Positions 22,882 through 34,919 of a stretch of 64,000 bases of DNA are shown in pieces; positions within the stretch are counted from its first letter, which is position 1; each line of letters begins with the position of its first letter. The translations under genes and the position numbers were made by a program. This stretch comes from Theobroma cacao (Eukaryota > Streptophyta > Magnoliopsida > Malvales > Malvaceae). Below the pieces are notes generated by a model that ran no database searches, was not told the DNA's origin, and saw only the letters and a list, made by a program, of their open reading frames with translations. The stretch covers positions 18,248,432 to 18,312,431 of the forward strand of contig NC_030858.1 of NCBI RefSeq assembly GCF_000208745.1, read 5' to 3'.

Positions 22882-25821
22882 TGTAAAGCCAGACCTTATA
22901 AAATACTAGTCATGACATACATGTGATGATAGCATGATTGCATGCTAGGAGAGTCCCGAAAAAAATTTACAAAAGTCGGTATTGTACCTAAAGGTACAAC
23001 AAAGTTGATTTAATCTTCGAACTAGATCAAATAGGAATTTTAAGGTGAGATTAAGATCGTCACAGTCCAAGGATGACTCAAAATGGTAATTCGGAGTTTG
23101 AGGATCAATTTGGAGTCGAATCGGAATTTTCACTTTCTAGGGGCAAAATGATCATTTGCCACTTGGGGACAAAATGGTAATTTTTAGAAAAGATTTATTT
23201 GGCCCCATTTGACTTATTGGAGTATGATTTGAGGTTTAGAAGTGAAAAATTTTAATTTCAGTATAATTTAGAATATAGGGGTAAAATGGTAATTTTGCCA
23301 CTCTAGGGGCAAAATTGTAATTTTTCACCACCAGGATAATTTTCCAGCACATGGTCTTCCTTTATCCTCATTTTTTACCTTTGACTAATCATGTGGTGGA
23401 GACAAAATGTTTAAATTTTTAAAATTTTAAAAATGGACCAATAAGAAAATGCCATGTGTCAAGCTTAGGATAATTTATTATTTAACTAAAAAAATCAGCA
23501 TAAATCAGCCCATTACTCTCCAAATATTTGGCCAAGCAAGGAAGAAAGGGAAAGAAAGGAAGAACAAACCCTAGGTGAGGAATTTCAAGAGAAAAAGTGT
23601 GGAAAATCAAGGAAAACAAGTGAAAAAGGTAGGATTTTTCAACTTAAGCTTGAAATCTATTTTCCTTAAGCATTTCTCCTTATTTTTCATGCTTAAATTA
23701 CATGTTTTTATGGTGAATTATTGGCTGATCAAAATGGGTTAGGAGAGAGAAAGTTGTTGGATTTATTTGATTTTAAGTTATGTTAGTGTTTTAGTTAGTT
23801 TAGCATATTTAAGAACAAAACAACAAGAAAAGAATTTATTTTCTCCCACAACCATTAATGGCCGAATTTACCATGTAATGAGTGAGGATGAGTTTGATTT
23901 TTATTCTAGGAGAATTGGTTAAGAAATGATGAATTATGAGCCTAGAAAAATAATGGGAATTTTCAAAGTAAAAATATGAATTTTTACCCACTAGGGGTAT
24001 TTTCGTAATTTGCTATCGGGATTGATAATTTGCACCACATTGAGGGACATTAAGTCAATTTGGGTGCAATTGAGGTATAGAAACTGAAAAAAAATTAATT
24101 TGGGATTAAATTGGACGCGTTAGTAATTTAATCGGGTGATAAGACGAATTAGGCCAATATCGAGTTTAGATAGTTACCAGTGCATCTTTGCATTCCATAT
24201 TATGCATTAATAGTCTAAATTAGTTTAATTTCAATTCAGTACCAATGTAGTGAGTTTCTCAATTTTGTACTGTGTCAAGGTGGTCAGTCCTCCGATAAAG
24301 GCAAGAAAATTGCATTCGAGGACCAGTAGTTTGAGTATTTCGAGAATCGGCACTCTAGACATTGTGAGTAAACTTACTGGCATTTTAATTATCTAGGGTG
24401 ATTTTTAGATGATTTCATTAATTCTATGGAAAAATGGATTTAAAAAGGTAAATTTTCATGTTTTATGAATAAAGGTGTTCCAATGAAATTAATTTATAAA
24501 TTATTTTGAAATTAATAGTGATTTTGAAAAATAGAGTACACGGAGACTGTTAATTGTGGCAATTTGATTGTTTAAATTGATTGGCTTATGATAAATCGGG
24601 CATGATTGGCTAGTTGGCAATTGTATTGAAATACGAATTGTTTGGTTGCCTTGAAAGACTGCGAATTACAAAATTGCCATATCATGTTATTGAGTTTTAT
24701 TGTATGGTGGATTATATATTAATTAATCACTACAGTAGGGGGTTTCTGTGGACCAGCCTTTTAGAGGGGCACGGTAAACCCCATTATATTCTTACCTCGA
24801 ACGGAGAGGCGCGTAGGGTATCTCCTGGGGTAAAGTTTAGGGTTCACTTCACGCCAAACCACCACGTGAGGGGGAACTCAGCCAACGCCAAGGAACGGCT
24901 ATGTTTTCAAAACAAAAACATGATTTATGTGAAATGTGAATTTTAATAGCCTTGGCGGTCTCGGTAGGATGCCTCGGCCAAGGTGTCCCCGAGAATGGAT
25001 TTATGGCACAAGCCTAGATTTTTATGAGATTCATAAGCCTCTTTACGTGTTTTGAACAAAATGTGTTCTAATGCTATAACCCAGTTTATGATGATTTACT
25101 TTATTGTCTCCATGTACTCAACTCTAGATGTTTATGATGATGTTTGTTTACTCATTGGGATTTTATAATCTCACCACCCTCCTTTCCACCCATTTCAGGT
25201 TCAGTATAGACTGTAGATAGCTGATCTCATCGAGGACTACAGTGGGATCTGCATTTTCCAAACCGTAGGTTCACAGTCCTCTTTACTTTTGTTTATTCGG
25301 GGGCACTCTTGTTATTGTAAATTAAATTAAATATTTTGGCTTACTGTATTTAAGTATGTATAAATTTATTTAGCTTTTACGTTATAAAAATTATTCACGT
25401 ATAACTCTATAAATATTGTTTTATAAGAAAATAGAATATTTTACTTAATATTTCTTTTATTTTCTTATTATATTCAAATAACCATAATTTCGTTTTAAAT
25501 GAAGATTTTAAACTTTTAAACTCATTTTGAATATGAATTATGTGTTTTGTACTTGTATATTATATTTTAGCCAGTTTCAAAAATTTTGAGAAAAACGACC
25601 AAAATACCCCGGTGAGACGAAAATTAATATTTTATTTGTTTTAAGTTGAAAACAGTTTAAAATCTTTTAGAACACGATATTTGATAATGGTAGTTCACAA
25701 GGGAAATGAGAAACTGATAGTAAAGCCTAGCGAGGTCTCAGGTTGACATTCCGAGCAATGAGTGTCTACCGAGACATCGCGGCGGTTGTCACGGGCTCAA
25801 GGAGAGTACTGGGTTGTGACA
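22882..25821 (+). mobile_element. Solo LTR, 2.8-kb family (copy A3)
   Basis: It starts TGTAAAGCCAGACC and ends GGGTTGTGACA, with a perfect 5-bp duplication CATTG (22877-22881 and 25822-25826). It shares the family's conserved blocks: GTATTGTACCT, the GCCTCGGCCAAGG region (about 24950-24990), and the terminal CGGCGGTTGTCACGGGCTC. It is more diverged from copies A1 and A2 than they are from each other, and its right part matches the partial copy at 63459-64000. Nested in the Copia solo LTR F2. An open frame at 24614-24946 crosses the conserved block but shows no domain. Confidence 0.87.
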
Positions 25822-26089
25822 CATTGAATAAGGGGGAGCAACTTATTATGCATAAAGATTAGAAGCATTCATATTGAACATAGACATTACACTCTTAATC
25901 TAAGAATGTTTTGTGATCATCAAAAATAAGAGATAAAGAATGTTGACTCTATATGTTTTTGATGATAGCAAAATATTCCCATTCATTGGTGTCTAATTAT
26001 ATTGTTTAAGTGTGCAGGAGAAAGCTTAAATTCATTAATATATTTGATATTTGAAAGCAAGTCAAGATGCTTGTTCAGTTGCAAGATGG

Positions 26090-26470
26090 GTTAATTGGTT
26101 AAACAAGCAAAGAAGAAATAGCCTTAATGAAAACAAATTAGTCTTAACCAATTAACACAAATCCTTAATCAATTAAAGCAATTCTGGGTGCTACACTAAA
26201 GATAGACAAAAATGTCTTAACTGGTTAACACAAAATTTAATCAGTTAAGTGGATGCTGAATACAAACAGAAGCCTCTTAGTTGGATAAAGATGGGAGTTA
26301 GTTAGCTAAAATTCACAAGTGAAGTTGGCCAGTCCATAAACAAAAAAGACTTAGTTGACCAAGAAGCATTGTTAGTCGACTAAGAGCTTACTGCCAGAAA
26401 CCATGTTCAGAGACATAGATGACTTAATCGACTAAGAAGCATAGTTAGTCAACTAAGAGCACATTGTCAG
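26090..26470. repeat. Half-site array in Copia solo LTR F2
   Basis: The left units read TTAACCAATTAAC, CTTAATCAATTAAAG, TTAACTGGTTAAC and TTTAATCAGTTAAG. The right units read AGTTGACCAAG, TTAGTCGACTAAGAGC (near 26373), TTAATCGACTAAG and TTAGTCAACTAAGAGC. So one array holds two sequence versions of the site with the same paired layout. Confidence 0.75.
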
Positions 26471-27276
26471 AAAATTTGAATTTCAGCACAAAATGATAAA
26501 ATAACGACCAGAAATGGCTAGTTTCTGTCTCCAATGGTCAGAATTGATTTTGCAAGTATTTAAAACCTCTCCAACAGTCAAAAACAAGATAAAGAAGCCA
26601 TCCATATTGATTTTGAACTTAAAAGAGAAAAAACCTTATCTTTACACTTGTATTTCACTTTCATCCTTTGAAAAAGTGTTTGAGCTTAATTTTGTGCATC
26701 TTAGATTAGCTAGGTGATCAATTGTACTTCATCTTTTCTTCATTTCTTGATTACTTAGAGTGTGCAAGGCACTCTACGGGGTTGATCAAGCTTGGGTTAG
26801 CTTGGTTGTTGTGGTAGGTTTTAACTTTGCCTTAGAAAAGTTAGTTTTGAGTTTTGGTTGATCCCTTGAAAAATCATTGTTAAAGGTTGTGGTTGAGCCT
26901 TTGAAAAGCCATTTTGGGTTTTGGTTGATCTTGTGAAAAACCATTGTGAAAGGTTGTGGCTGAGCTTGTGAAAAGCCATTGTAAAAGCTTGGTGGAAGCT
27001 TGAGAATTCCACTATTTTTAATGATTTGGTTTGGAAAATCCTTGGTTGAAAATCAAGGTAGTGAATGTAGGTCTTTGACCGAACCACTATAAATCTTTGT
27101 GTATTATCTCCTCTGTTTTATTTTTCATTTTCATTCTTTCTTAAATCGTTCCTTCATCTTGCTTCAAATTTCTCATCATTGACCTTCAATTTGCCCCCAA
27201 TTCGAAATCAAGTTTAGAAAAAACCAAAAAGTTCTATTCACCCCCCTCTAGCACATTTATTGGGACCAACATCTAC

Positions 27277-28815
27277 ATGTTATTCCATTAACAAAAAAAC
27301 AATTTTCATTAACCAAATTTTCCTATGTTTACAAAAAAAAAATCAAAAAATTATTTTCATAATTATCAAAATGGAACCAAAATAAAATATCTATTAAAAT
27401 AGATAATTGTGCAATGCTTTTATGCGATGATAATAAAAAAATTGTAGTAAAGTCTATATCAATTTACTACTTTTATATACTAACGTACTGATGTGTGTTA
27501 GTCCCTAATGTTATTTATTTATTTTTGTTGGTTTTTATGTAATCTAGTTAATTGAGTTAGTGTTATTGAATTGGGATATCAAATTATAAAGAAGAAAAAC
27601 TCAATCATTATTGATTTTTTTATAATAATTTCATTAATTGAATTGATGTCACTTCTCTTATAACATTAAATTATTTTTTAACAAAAGGAAAAAAATTAAA
27701 AGTTAATCGTTGACTTTGTAGTGAACATGTAGGAATGGCATTCGAAGGAAATAGTAAAGCCCATTTTTCTGTCAACAGGTGGGTTTATGGAAAGCTCAAT
27801 AACCCACCAATGAGCCATGAGGCCATGACCATGAGCCCCTCTCTCTCTCTCCTCTCTCTCTCTCACCGTTAGTAAATTTTGCCCAACTGCTATGTTCCCA
27901 CAAAATGGAACGAAAGAAGAGAAAACAAACAGACTCTACTTTAAGCTTTGAACCTATCTCTGCCACTATTCTATTATACATACTATTAGCCTTTGTTTTT
28001 CTAATTTGGGTAAGTTTTTTTTGTCTTCCTTTTCTTGGTTCCCCGTGTTATTAAGGAGATTCCCTCTTATTATCTGATGAATTTGATGATGTTGTTACTT
28101 GATCTTTTGATTGCCTTAAAATGACCTGATTCTATGGTTTTTAATATATTCAAGTGAATTGTTCTTCATTTGATGTGTCAAAAGATGAGGCATTATGTTG
28201 GCCTTCTCTCTCTCTTTCTCTCTTCTTTATGAAACTATGTTAGCCTTTACAGTGTTGAGTTATGCTTAAGTTCCTTTTTGGCTTTGCTTTTAGACTATGT
28301 TTGGTAATTTAAGAGGAGTTATGTTTGGTAAGTTAGAAAATGTCGAGCAGTAAGAAGTAAGAGGGTTAAAGAAGAGAAGTGATTGAAAGTAATTTCTTTT
28401 TTTCTTTCGTTTGGATTTAAGAGACTTGATCAACAGAGAAATAAAGATAAAATACGGTTATAAGAAACTTGTCTTGCCATTTATCAATGAATTATCTAGA
28501 TACACTTGACATTCTATTTTTCTTCAAAAAGTAATGGCTAAAGAAGTGTTGAAGATAACTTATCACTTACAATTTTTCTTCTGTTCCATCCATTTCTCTT
28601 CAAAATTAGTTATCCAAACAAGAAAAGTTACTAAAATTCTGGCCATTCCTTGTTTCTTTACTGTACTTGTTTCAATTCACGTGTAATAGTAAGTGATCTT
28701 TAATTGTTCGATAAATGTCCCAGAGAAATGCATTTTGTAATGGAGATGGGGTGTTGTAGCATTCTCTTATGATCCTTGGTTAAAGTATCATTTTCTTCCC
28801 TTTGCACTAGGCTTT
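27277..28815. other. Intergenic stretch and probable non-coding leader of the hAT-like gene
   Basis: The left half is AT-rich without a gene. A CT-rich tract (27839-27864) is followed by a stretch that may be an untranslated first exon, with a possible donor GGTAAGTT near 28009 and an acceptor GCACTAG near 28810, just before the BED-finger ORF. Within this possible intron, TGTTTGGTAAGTTAG (near 28322) and GTTATCCAAACA (near 28609) are imperfect inverted ends of a candidate small MITE. The exon-intron reading is inference. Confidence 0.35.
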
Positions 28816-30720
28816 GTGAATATGGCATCAGAATTTGATAAGTGGGGATGGGAGCATGTCACTGTGTTTGGTGTGTTTGACAGGGGGAGTGGTACTAAAA
28901 GATGGAAGTGCAATCATTGTAATTTACGATATAATGGATCTTATTCTCGAGTTAGGGCCCATCTTCTTAGGTTCTCAGGTGTTGGGGTCAAAAGCTGCCT
29001 TGCAATAAATAGGACTTTAAGAGAAGCATTTCATATCTTAGAGGAGGAGCGCTTAGCTCGAAAGAGGAAAAGGACTTTTGGAAGTGGGAAGCCTAGTAAG
29101 CGCATATCAACTATAAACCAAGAGGCACATGGAAAACTATCAGAAAAGAAGATTTGAATGACATTATAGCTAGATTTTTTATGCGGATGGATTAAATGTT
29201 AGTTTAGTCAACTCTCCTTATTTTAATGAAATGGTTAAGGCAATTGCAGCTTTTGGCTGTGGGTATGAACCCCCTTCAATGGATAAGCTTTCTGACTGCT
29301 TTTTAAGTAAAGAAAAAGGAAGGATTGAGAAATCTATTACTTTAGTTAGGGAGTCCTGACCTCACACTGGTTACACTGTGCTGTGTGTTGGTTGTTTAGG
29401 CTGCGGACACAAGGTTGTTTTCATGTTAACATTTTTGTCTCGAGTTCAAGGAGGCTCATATTTGTGAGAGCAGTAGATATAGATGACAGTGATGAAGAAG
29501 TCGATATGTTTACTAGTGTCCTTACTGATGCAATTGTAGAAGCTAGAGCCATAAATGTTCTTCAAATAATCTCAAATATAGACCATGCTTGTAAATCAAC
29601 TAAATCCCTTATTTCATCCAAGTTTCCTTATATATTGCGGTCACCTTGCACTTCACATTATGTCCGTATATTGATGGAAGAAGTAGCTGAACTGAAGTGC
29701 ATAAAACCTATAGTTTTGTGTGCAAAGGGTATTGAGCAATGTATCTTGATAAATCACCATGCTTTTCCGTGTGAGAGCCCTGATCCATTTTCTGCCAAGT
29801 TTGCACCTTCCTATTGCTTTGTCAAGTGAATTTTTGAGCTAAAGCAGGCACTTCAAGATGTTGTTGTGAGCGAAGAGTGGAAACAATGGAAACATAGTAT
29901 TCTTAAGGATATTCTAATTATCGAAGCTTCCATTTTAGGGGATGAATTTTGGAGCAACGCTCATATGATGCTGCAATTGTTTAAGCCTTTTGCAAAATTA
30001 CTTGCTATGCTTGATATTGACAAATCTGTGATGGGTGCTGTTTATGATTGGCGTGTTCAGGCACTTGAAGTTGTAAGGAGCAAAGAAATCGATGAAACTG
30101 CATTGAATCAGTTGGAACTTCTGATAGAGAACAAATGGAATGTGTTATTTTCCCTTCTTCATGCTGCTGGTTACATATTGAACCCAGGATATTTTGGAAG
30201 AGGTCAGGCCAAGCATAAAAGTATAATGCAAGGTAGGAAAGCCACTTTATAAAGGTATGAGATTGATAGTGCAGCTAGGTGGGTCCTTAGAAAGCAGTTA
30301 AGCTCTTATTGGCGATTAGAAGGATCCTTTGGAGAAGAAGATGCACTAGATTGTAGAGATAAAATGGACCTAGTTGCATGGTGGGAAAACTTTGGTTTTG
30401 AAACACCTCACTTGCAGACTCTAGCCATTAAGGTCCTCAGTCAAGTTTCAACCATTTCAATGTGCCAAGATATTTGGCAAGGTGATTACTTTCTATGTTA
30501 AAAAGCACTTAACAAGTTGGGAACACAGAGAGTGAAAGATCTTGTCTTTGTTCGAAACAACCTTAGAATTCATAGCCAGAAAAGTGGGAGTTCAAGCTCT
30601 AGCACAAATTGTGCAAGAAATGTGAATATGATCAGTTTTCCATATGGAGTTAAGTCATGGGATTATGCTCATCTTGAACAAACAAAAGTTATTGTAAATA
30701 TCCATGATGAATTGTTATAG
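28816..30720 (+). pseudogene. hAT-family transposase-like gene, decayed
   Basis: The 5' frame (28816-29157, 113 codons) is a BED zinc finger: WGWEHVTVF at the start, then WKCNHCNLRYNGSYSRVRAHL with the CxxC pair and the following His and Cys. Downstream, in changing frames, come a DUF659-like part (FLSKEKGRIEKSIT; CFHVNIFVSSSR; VDIDD), the central hAT region (29383-30252, with SPCTSHY and DILIIEASILGDEFW), and the C-terminal dimerisation region (LVAWWENFGFETPHLQTLAIKVLSQ at about 30370-30440). At least four stops or frame shifts separate these parts, so no full transposase is made. It could be a dead autonomous element or a dead domesticated gene. I did not find convincing terminal inverted repeats. 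Confidence 0.8.
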
Positions 30721-31037
30721 ATCCTGCTTAACTTTCTAATTGTTGCAAGATTTACCAGAGTCAGGGCCCCATGTCTACTATATATTTTTTTGAAAGATTA
30801 AGCTGGAAAAATGAGAAACTCAATTCATGGCTAAGTGAGTGGGGCAAAAAAGTAGTATATTTATTGCTGATATAAAATAGAGCTTGCGCAATGAGCTTAG
30901 GTTTTATTGAATTGTATGATGTTATGTGTTACTCAAGGTGTCCAGAGAAGATTAATTTCAGGTTAGCAATGTGCTATTTGGATTGTTGAAAATTTATTTG
31001 TGCATTATTGCCAATAGATTGCAAAAGATTAGTTGTC

Positions 31038-31040
<3 letters not shown>

Positions 31041-31090
<50 letters not shown>
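31041..31090. repeat. (AT)25 microsatellite
   Basis: Fifty bases of uninterrupted AT. The overlapping minus-strand frame coding for Ile-Tyr repeats is an artefact. Confidence 0.95.
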
Positions 31091-31092
<2 letters not shown>

Positions 31093-32274
31093 CATGGGGG
31101 AGTGAAGATGAAGAAGGAAATGGATTTCCATCCTCATCCCCATCACCAATTTGAGGATCCCATCCTTGGAAATTGCCCACCAAACCTAACGCCATCCATG
31201 TGAGGATGCTAATTAAGAAACATTGTAAATTGCGATTCCTAGAAAAGCCTTAAAAAAAGTCATAAAATTGAAAGCTAAACAATATGTTAACTAAGAGCTA
31301 TATATTTTGTTTAGAAAAAGCTATAGCCATCTCAAATCACTTCTAAAAAGCATGATAAGTTTCAATTTGAAACCTTTACTCCATCCACCTAAATGTTAAT
31401 GAATTCTTATTCTTTTTTGAAAAGTTTTTTTCTTTCATCGGACTATGAAAAGTAAGAATGCTTTAGGGAGTCTTAAATCTGCAGCTAAAACTCTTCCCAA
31501 CATTCATCAAAACTGTACAATTAATTTGATTTAAGAATACTTGAAAACGATATTAAAACTTTTTACCATTAATTTCAATGTCATGACATTTTAATGATGA
31601 TGTAGGAAGATGAGATGGATTAAGTTTTGATCATGTAGCACATTATTTTGATTAAATGAGAATTAATTTTTTTAGATACTAAAAAACAAATACTATTGAA
31701 AATAAAGTTTCTTTTTTTATGATAATGGGTGCCACATAGCTAAAAAACCTAAGGTTGGCATGCCATAACATCAACAAAAGAATCACACGGTTGAAATTAA
31801 TTGTTAAATTTAGACATTATCATCAATTGTTCTTAGACCTACTTTTTAACTTAAGTGAAAAGATTAAATTAGTTAAAATTAGGGTAAGGAGGCTAAAATT
31901 ACTAAATTGAAATGGTCAAGCTCAGATTTCGACCTTTAACAAATACCCTTCCTTTATTTGACTCAAACTGGAACAATATTTTTTACTACTAAGTATGTGA
32001 AGGATCTTTTCTATAAAAGGTTGGTAACTATGGTAGCATTGCACTAAAGTAACGAGATGGGTAAGAAAAGAAAGGAATAGAGGAAAAGTGGGTAGTTGTA
32101 GAAAGCCTTATTATCGGTGGAAAATGATCAAAAAGTTGATAAGGTAATAAGGGTTAGGTGGAATGTGGGGAAAGGTGTTCTTTAATAAGAGATGTATATT
32201 TGAAGGAAAGGAATAAGGAAGGTTAGAGAAAAAAGCTCTAAATAGAATAAACGTTCATTTTTAATCTACTAAAA
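31091..32274. other. Intergenic DNA, no gene seen
   Basis: AT-rich and without coding signal. The GATGAGGATGG-like stretch near 31110-31200 may be a small repeat. Nothing else identified. Confidence 0.5.
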
Positions 32275-32663
32275 AACTTAAGCTCAAGTTTATAATAGTG
32301 ACTGATTTGGATCGTTATATAGGTCTTAACAATCACATTCATATCTGATCTAGGATAAGGTATCACAATCCCACTCACTTAAATCTTTAATGTCTTTATC
32401 AAGGCCACACATTATAATCACAATCAAGGCCCATTTCATAAGACCAAGATCTCACCAATGCAATGTAGAAGCCCACATTATGCTAGCATATGCTCTGATA
32501 CCATTTGTAATGACTCAAGTCTAAGCACTGGCCCAACAACTTTTTAGGCTTAAACTACATGGGCCTCACAAGCTTAAGCTCAAATTTATAGTAATGCCTA
32601 ACTTGGATCATTATACAAATCTTAACAATCATATTCACATTTAATGTAGGATGGGGTATCACA
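32275..32663 (-). mobile_element. TRIM-type miniature LTR retrotransposon
   Basis: The right LTR (32506-32663, 158 bp) begins TGTAATGACTC and ends GGTATCACA. A truncated left LTR (about 32275-32367) shares GCTCAAGTTTATA, TTGGATC, TATA and CTTAACAATCA words and the same end GGTATCACA. Between them is a 138-bp interior with an initiator-Met primer site TGGTATCAGAGC on the minus strand (32492-32503), two bases from the LTR. There is no coding capacity. Short LTRs, short interior and a primer site define a TRIM. Confidence 0.75.
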
Positions 32664-33877
32664 AGGGGTATGGGAAAATTTGGGTCTAGAGGGGAAAAGA
32701 GATATGGTAGGATGATGGAGAGAAATGAAAACAAAAAAGGCACAAAAGAAAAAAATACTAAAAAACTTTAAAAACTAAATAACTAGTAAAAATTGAGAAA
32801 ATAAATCCACAAGTCTCCATATGTGTAATCTTGGATGGAAGAATTTCTTAAAATCTTCTTTGGCTTAAGGTTTTGTTTCTATGTTGTTAAAGGCTTTCTA
32901 CTTATAAAGGCCTACCCATGAGATCCCCCTAATTATGTTGGATAGTTAGGATACATACTTGTTTGGGGCACCATGCTACTTCAAGAAAAGGAAGGATCAA
33001 TAGAGTTTGGAGGGTGAAATGTTGACTTCAATAAAGGTCATTAGTCAAGTGAATGGCTATTGCTAATTGCAAAACGTTTCTTGGTTCTATGGTGAAAGTA
33101 ATTATGAGACTAAAGGCTCTTGTCTCATTCTAAGTGACACAGTTGGCATGGATGGAAAAGTGAAATCGATGTAAGCTGCATAAGTTGCAAGATAACAAGT
33201 GGACACTGCTTTATTCCTGGATCCTAACAAGGGAATAATAGTTATTGCAAGTTATAGGATAATAGCAAGTGGACATTATGGTATTCCTAGATCTTAGTAA
33301 AAAGATGATAATTCTTAGTTACAATGGAGGTTCCAACTAGTTGATTTTGGGAAGTTTTGAAAATTTTGATGATTGTAACTAGACATAGAGTTTGGAAGGA
33401 ATTAGGTAGTTACGTGTTGATATCTTGTTTTGATTCTGACTTGGAAGTTGTAGGTTTGTGTTGGGTGTTTATGGGTATGATCATTTTGCAACATGATGTT
33501 TTTGGTAGGCTATTACGTTGCTAAGCACTTGACATAGTTAGTTTGTTGCTAATATCAAATGGCTAACCACACTGTCGTTAAGTGGTAATTTTTTGTACTT
33601 TTCTTTGGTAATGAAAAAATTACTACCTTTCAATAAAAAATGATGACACATGGGAAGTACTTGACTCTTTAAAAAAGGTTAAGAAATAAGTGTAATGTAA
33701 AGAGTCCCACTTTGAGCCCACTAAACCATAACTCTCTAAAATATCCTAACTTAGCCTCAGCCAGGTAGGGTCAAATTTGACCCATTGCTCTTTTTCCTCC
33801 CCTTTTTTCTCATATTCCTTCTCCTAAAATGACACTATTTTGGTGCTTATTGCTCTTTTCTTTTCCTTTTTTCTACT
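32664..33877. other. Intergenic DNA with a diverged 65-bp duplication
   Basis: No gene. At about 33185-33320 two diverged copies of a unit containing TAACAAGTGGACA/TAGCAAGTGGACA, TATTCCTGGATC/TATTCCTAGATC follow one another. The rest shows nothing notable. Confidence 0.45.
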
Positions 33878-33903
33878 CCCCCCCTCCCCCCCCCCCCCCC
33901 CCC
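33878..33903. repeat. Poly-C tract (C7-T-C18)
   Basis: Seven C, one T, then eighteen C. The opposite strand is a long G run that could form a G-quadruplex, the C strand an i-motif. Slippage in sequencing is also possible at such a run. Confidence 0.9.
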
Positions 33904-34129
33904 GCCAAAATGGCTTTGTTTAGGTTGTATAATTAAACAGTCAATGCCTCTGTCCTCTGCATTTTTTTTCTTTAAATTTTTCATTAAATTTTAAGAAATA
34001 CTTGCATAATTCCAATTTATTTATTTATTTTTATAACAAATTTTATATCTAAATTGATTTGAAAAATAATTCTTAGACCCTTACACTTGTTTTCAAAAAA
34101 AAATGGTGTAATTTTTTTACTGAGAAAGT

Positions 34130-34605
34130 GCAAGGATCAACCTTTCAACATGAATAGGTCGATCCTTCACAAAAACAAAAGCTTATATTAACTTCCTTGG
34201 CTCCCTAAGATCGACCCCTAATGGTAGGAAGGTTGATCCTTGTAAGAAGGAAAGCCTAAAGACATGCTCCGCGGAACAAGGATCGACCTTCTTTTAATTG
34301 AAAGGTCGATCCCCATAAGGCAAGATAATTTTTTAAACTTCTTGAGTGCTCAACGATTGACCCTTTTCAATTAAAAGGTCAATCCTAGAAGCACATGTCT
34401 TTTTTTAAAACCACGAGGGTGTACAAAGATCGACCCTTTACCATTCAAGGTCAATCCTCATAAAGCAAAACCAATTTTAAAAACATATAGTGGTTTCAAG
34501 ATCAACTCCTTGCAATTAAAGGGTTGATCCCCAAAGCACGGAAACATTTTTTAAACCTCATGGATCGACCCTTATTTCAAAAAGGTCGATCCTAAATGAA
34601 ACAAA
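34130..34605. repeat. Array of seven GGATCGACC / GGTCGATCC inverted pairs
   Basis: Each unit has a left site like AGGATCGACCCTT and, 15-30 bp later, its inverse AAAGGTCGATCC. Left sites fall near 34134, 34209, 34281, 34355, 34428, 34499 and 34563, giving pitches of about 75, 72, 74, 73, 71 and 64 bp. Spacers between units share only loose features (AAGC, TTTTAAA). Each unit can form a hairpin. It lies upstream of the transposon-protein remnant C2. Confidence 0.85.
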
Positions 34606-34919
34606 CACGACTCTTTACATAAAGACAAGTTTTAAAAAAGGGATGAATTTTCCCTAAATTTCATTCTTTCATCAAAAGACACAATTTAGGTTTTTTAGAG
34701 ATGCGACTTTTCACTAAAGGCTTTTTCACTTTCAATTTCAAAAACACACTAAATCTTCAAAACCCTTTCCAACTTAGGAAAGCCAACCCTTTCTATTCAA
34801 AATTCGATCATCTTTCCAAGAATCAACCCCTCCACACTACAAATCAATTTTTCAACCATCAGTCCTTCAAACTCCTCAAAAACGACTCCTAAACATGTCC
34901 AACAAATGGAAAATCGCAG

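Larger units (their letters stand above)
22468..27271 (+). mobile_element. Solo LTR of the SIRE-like Copia family (copy F2), split by a nested LTR
   Basis: It starts TGTTAGTTTTAAAAT and ends TTGGGACCAACA, the family's LTR ends, and is flanked by a perfect 5-bp duplication TCTAC (22463-22467 and 27272-27276). Without the nested solo LTR at 22882-25821 and its duplication it would be about 1.86 kb, the normal LTR length. No primer site or polypurine tract flanks it. It carries a half-site array at 26090-26470. Confidence 0.87.

Noticed and set aside
30974..31195. Open frame with Ile-Tyr repeats
   Set aside because: Artefact of the (AT)25 microsatellite.
34130..34605. CRISPR-like array, because of regular spacing
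   Set aside because: The repeats are short, imperfect, inverted pairs inside a plant LTR element; no cas genes, eukaryotic context.
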